DNA from: Billgrantia ethanolica
GTDB lineage: Bacteria > Pseudomonadota > Gammaproteobacteria > Pseudomonadales > Halomonadaceae
DNA length: 64,000 nucleotides
Assembly (NCBI RefSeq): GCF_021404305.1
Contig: NZ_JABFTX010000004.1
Coordinates: 248,001 to 312,000 of the forward strand
Reading direction: 5' to 3'
A program made the translations under genes and the position numbers. Within the stretch, counting starts at the first letter, position 1. Every line of letters begins with the position of its first letter. The notes beneath the pieces are model-generated. The model did not search any database. It worked only from the letters and a program-made list of their open reading frames with translations, and was not told the origin of the DNA. Shown piece after piece: positions 63,424 through 64,000 of the stretch.

Positions 63424-63542
63424 GCTTCACTCTCGCTGGGTGGACGCAGGAAGCGCGGCACACCCTCTTTGGTCGCAGAGGTATCGAAATGTGCACGTGT
63501 CAGGCTAGTCTGGTGCAGGGCACGTTGCTACAGGATACGACA

Positions 63543-64000
63543 ATGACTACTACCGTCGACGAGCGCCCGGTGATTCGTCGCGACCACCGCGGTGTCGCCA
63601 CCCTCACGCTGAACCGTCCACACCAGTTCAATGCGCTGTCCGAGGCTCTGCTCAAGGCCCTGGGCAGCGAGCTTTCCCGCCTGGCCAACGATGGTTCGGT
63701 GCGCTGTGTGGTCATCGCCGCCGAGGGGCGCGCCTTCTGCGCCGGGCACGACCTCAAGGAGATGCGCGCCACTCCGGACAAGGCCTATTACCAGGCGCTG
63801 TTCGCCCAGTGCGGCGAGGTGATGCAGCGCATCGTCGAGCTGCCGGTACCGGTGATTGCTCGGGTACAGGGCCTGGCCACCGCCGCCGGCTGCCAGCTGG
63901 TGGCCAGCTGCGACCTGGCGGTGGCGGCCAGGTCGGCGCGTTTCGCGGTATCGGGCATCAACGTCGGGCTGTTCTGCTCGACTCCTGCTGTGGCGCTGTC
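63543..64000 (+). CDS. Enoyl-CoA hydratase/isomerase family protein (3' end outside window)
   Basis: 152 codons visible. It has the crotonase fold start (LTLNRPHQFNALSEALLKAL), the oxyanion-hole region AEGRAFCAGHDLKEM and the second oxyanion segment GLATAAGCQLVASCDLA. It resembles the ECHDC3-like subgroup. ATG at 63543; 119 bases upstream are the divergent promoter region with the PLP-enzyme gene. Confidence 0.88.
   Translation, partial: MTTTVDERPVIRRDHRGVATLTLNRPHQFNALSEALLKALGSELSRLANDGSVRCVVIAAEGRAFCAGHDLKEMRATPDKAYYQALFAQCGEVMQRIVELPVPVIARVQGLATAAGCQLVASCDLAVAARSARFAVSGINVGLFCSTPAVAL

Overview
The window is a GC-rich chromosomal segment from a denitrifying gammaproteobacterium. A Halomonas-like (Halomonadaceae) host is my best inference, from the acidic proteins, a clade I NosZ, cd1-type NirS, a GacA-type sRNA and the housekeeping genes. 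No rRNA, tRNA, CRISPR array or insertion sequence was seen.

Region 1 (1-17.0 kb) is a denitrification block. On the + strand lies the 3' part of the nos cluster: nosZ (5' end outside the window), nosD, nosF, nosY, nosL, a small cytochrome c, a secreted protein of unknown function and a small membrane protein. Facing it on the - strand is a second cluster, in transcription order: ccmF-ccmG-ccmH-ccmI (cytochrome c assembly), a Dnr/FNR-type regulator, nirS, a NapC/NirT-like multihaem cytochrome with an extra C-terminal domain, a cupredoxin and a secreted protein. Two TTGAC-N4-GTCA boxes sit upstream of nirS, and a weaker box lies upstream of ccmF.

Region 2 (17.0-25.4 kb) starts with ppiA, a VanZ-like gene, hemE, ribA and a hemolysin III/TrhA-like gene. 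Then comes a tight four-gene - strand operon: a His-rich membrane protein, a ketoacyl synthase III, a haem-oxygenase-like putative di-iron oxidase and an unknown membrane-anchored protein. A divergent acyltransferase-3 gene flanks it. I could not match this set to a known pathway.

Region 3 (25.35-25.58 kb) carries a convincing Rsm/Csr-type small RNA: an exact TGTAAG-N6-CTTACA GacA-type site, eight GGA motifs, two of them in the loops of short hairpins, and a strong terminator.

Region 4 (25.65-55.5 kb) is a continuous - strand type VI secretion locus. In transcription order: tssB, tssC, tssE, tssF, tssG, tagH-like FHA gene, tssJ, tssK, tssL, clpV, vasH, vasI, tssA, tssM, a GNAT-like gene, PAAR, vgrG, a DUF4123 chaperone, a large VasX-like effector and three membrane proteins (two of them paralogues) that are probable immunity proteins. 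No hcp is present. A near-perfect GacA-type box lies upstream of tssB.

Region 5 (56-64 kb) is housekeeping: dxs, ispA and xseB (isoprenoid precursor genes plus exonuclease VII small subunit), serA, a small unknown gene, a DMT-type exporter, a D-serine dehydratase-like PLP enzyme and the start of an enoyl-CoA hydratase gene cut by the window end.

Starts were chosen from Shine-Dalgarno sequences, overlaps with neighbours and family N-termini. Antisense ORFs, common in such GC-rich DNA, were left out.
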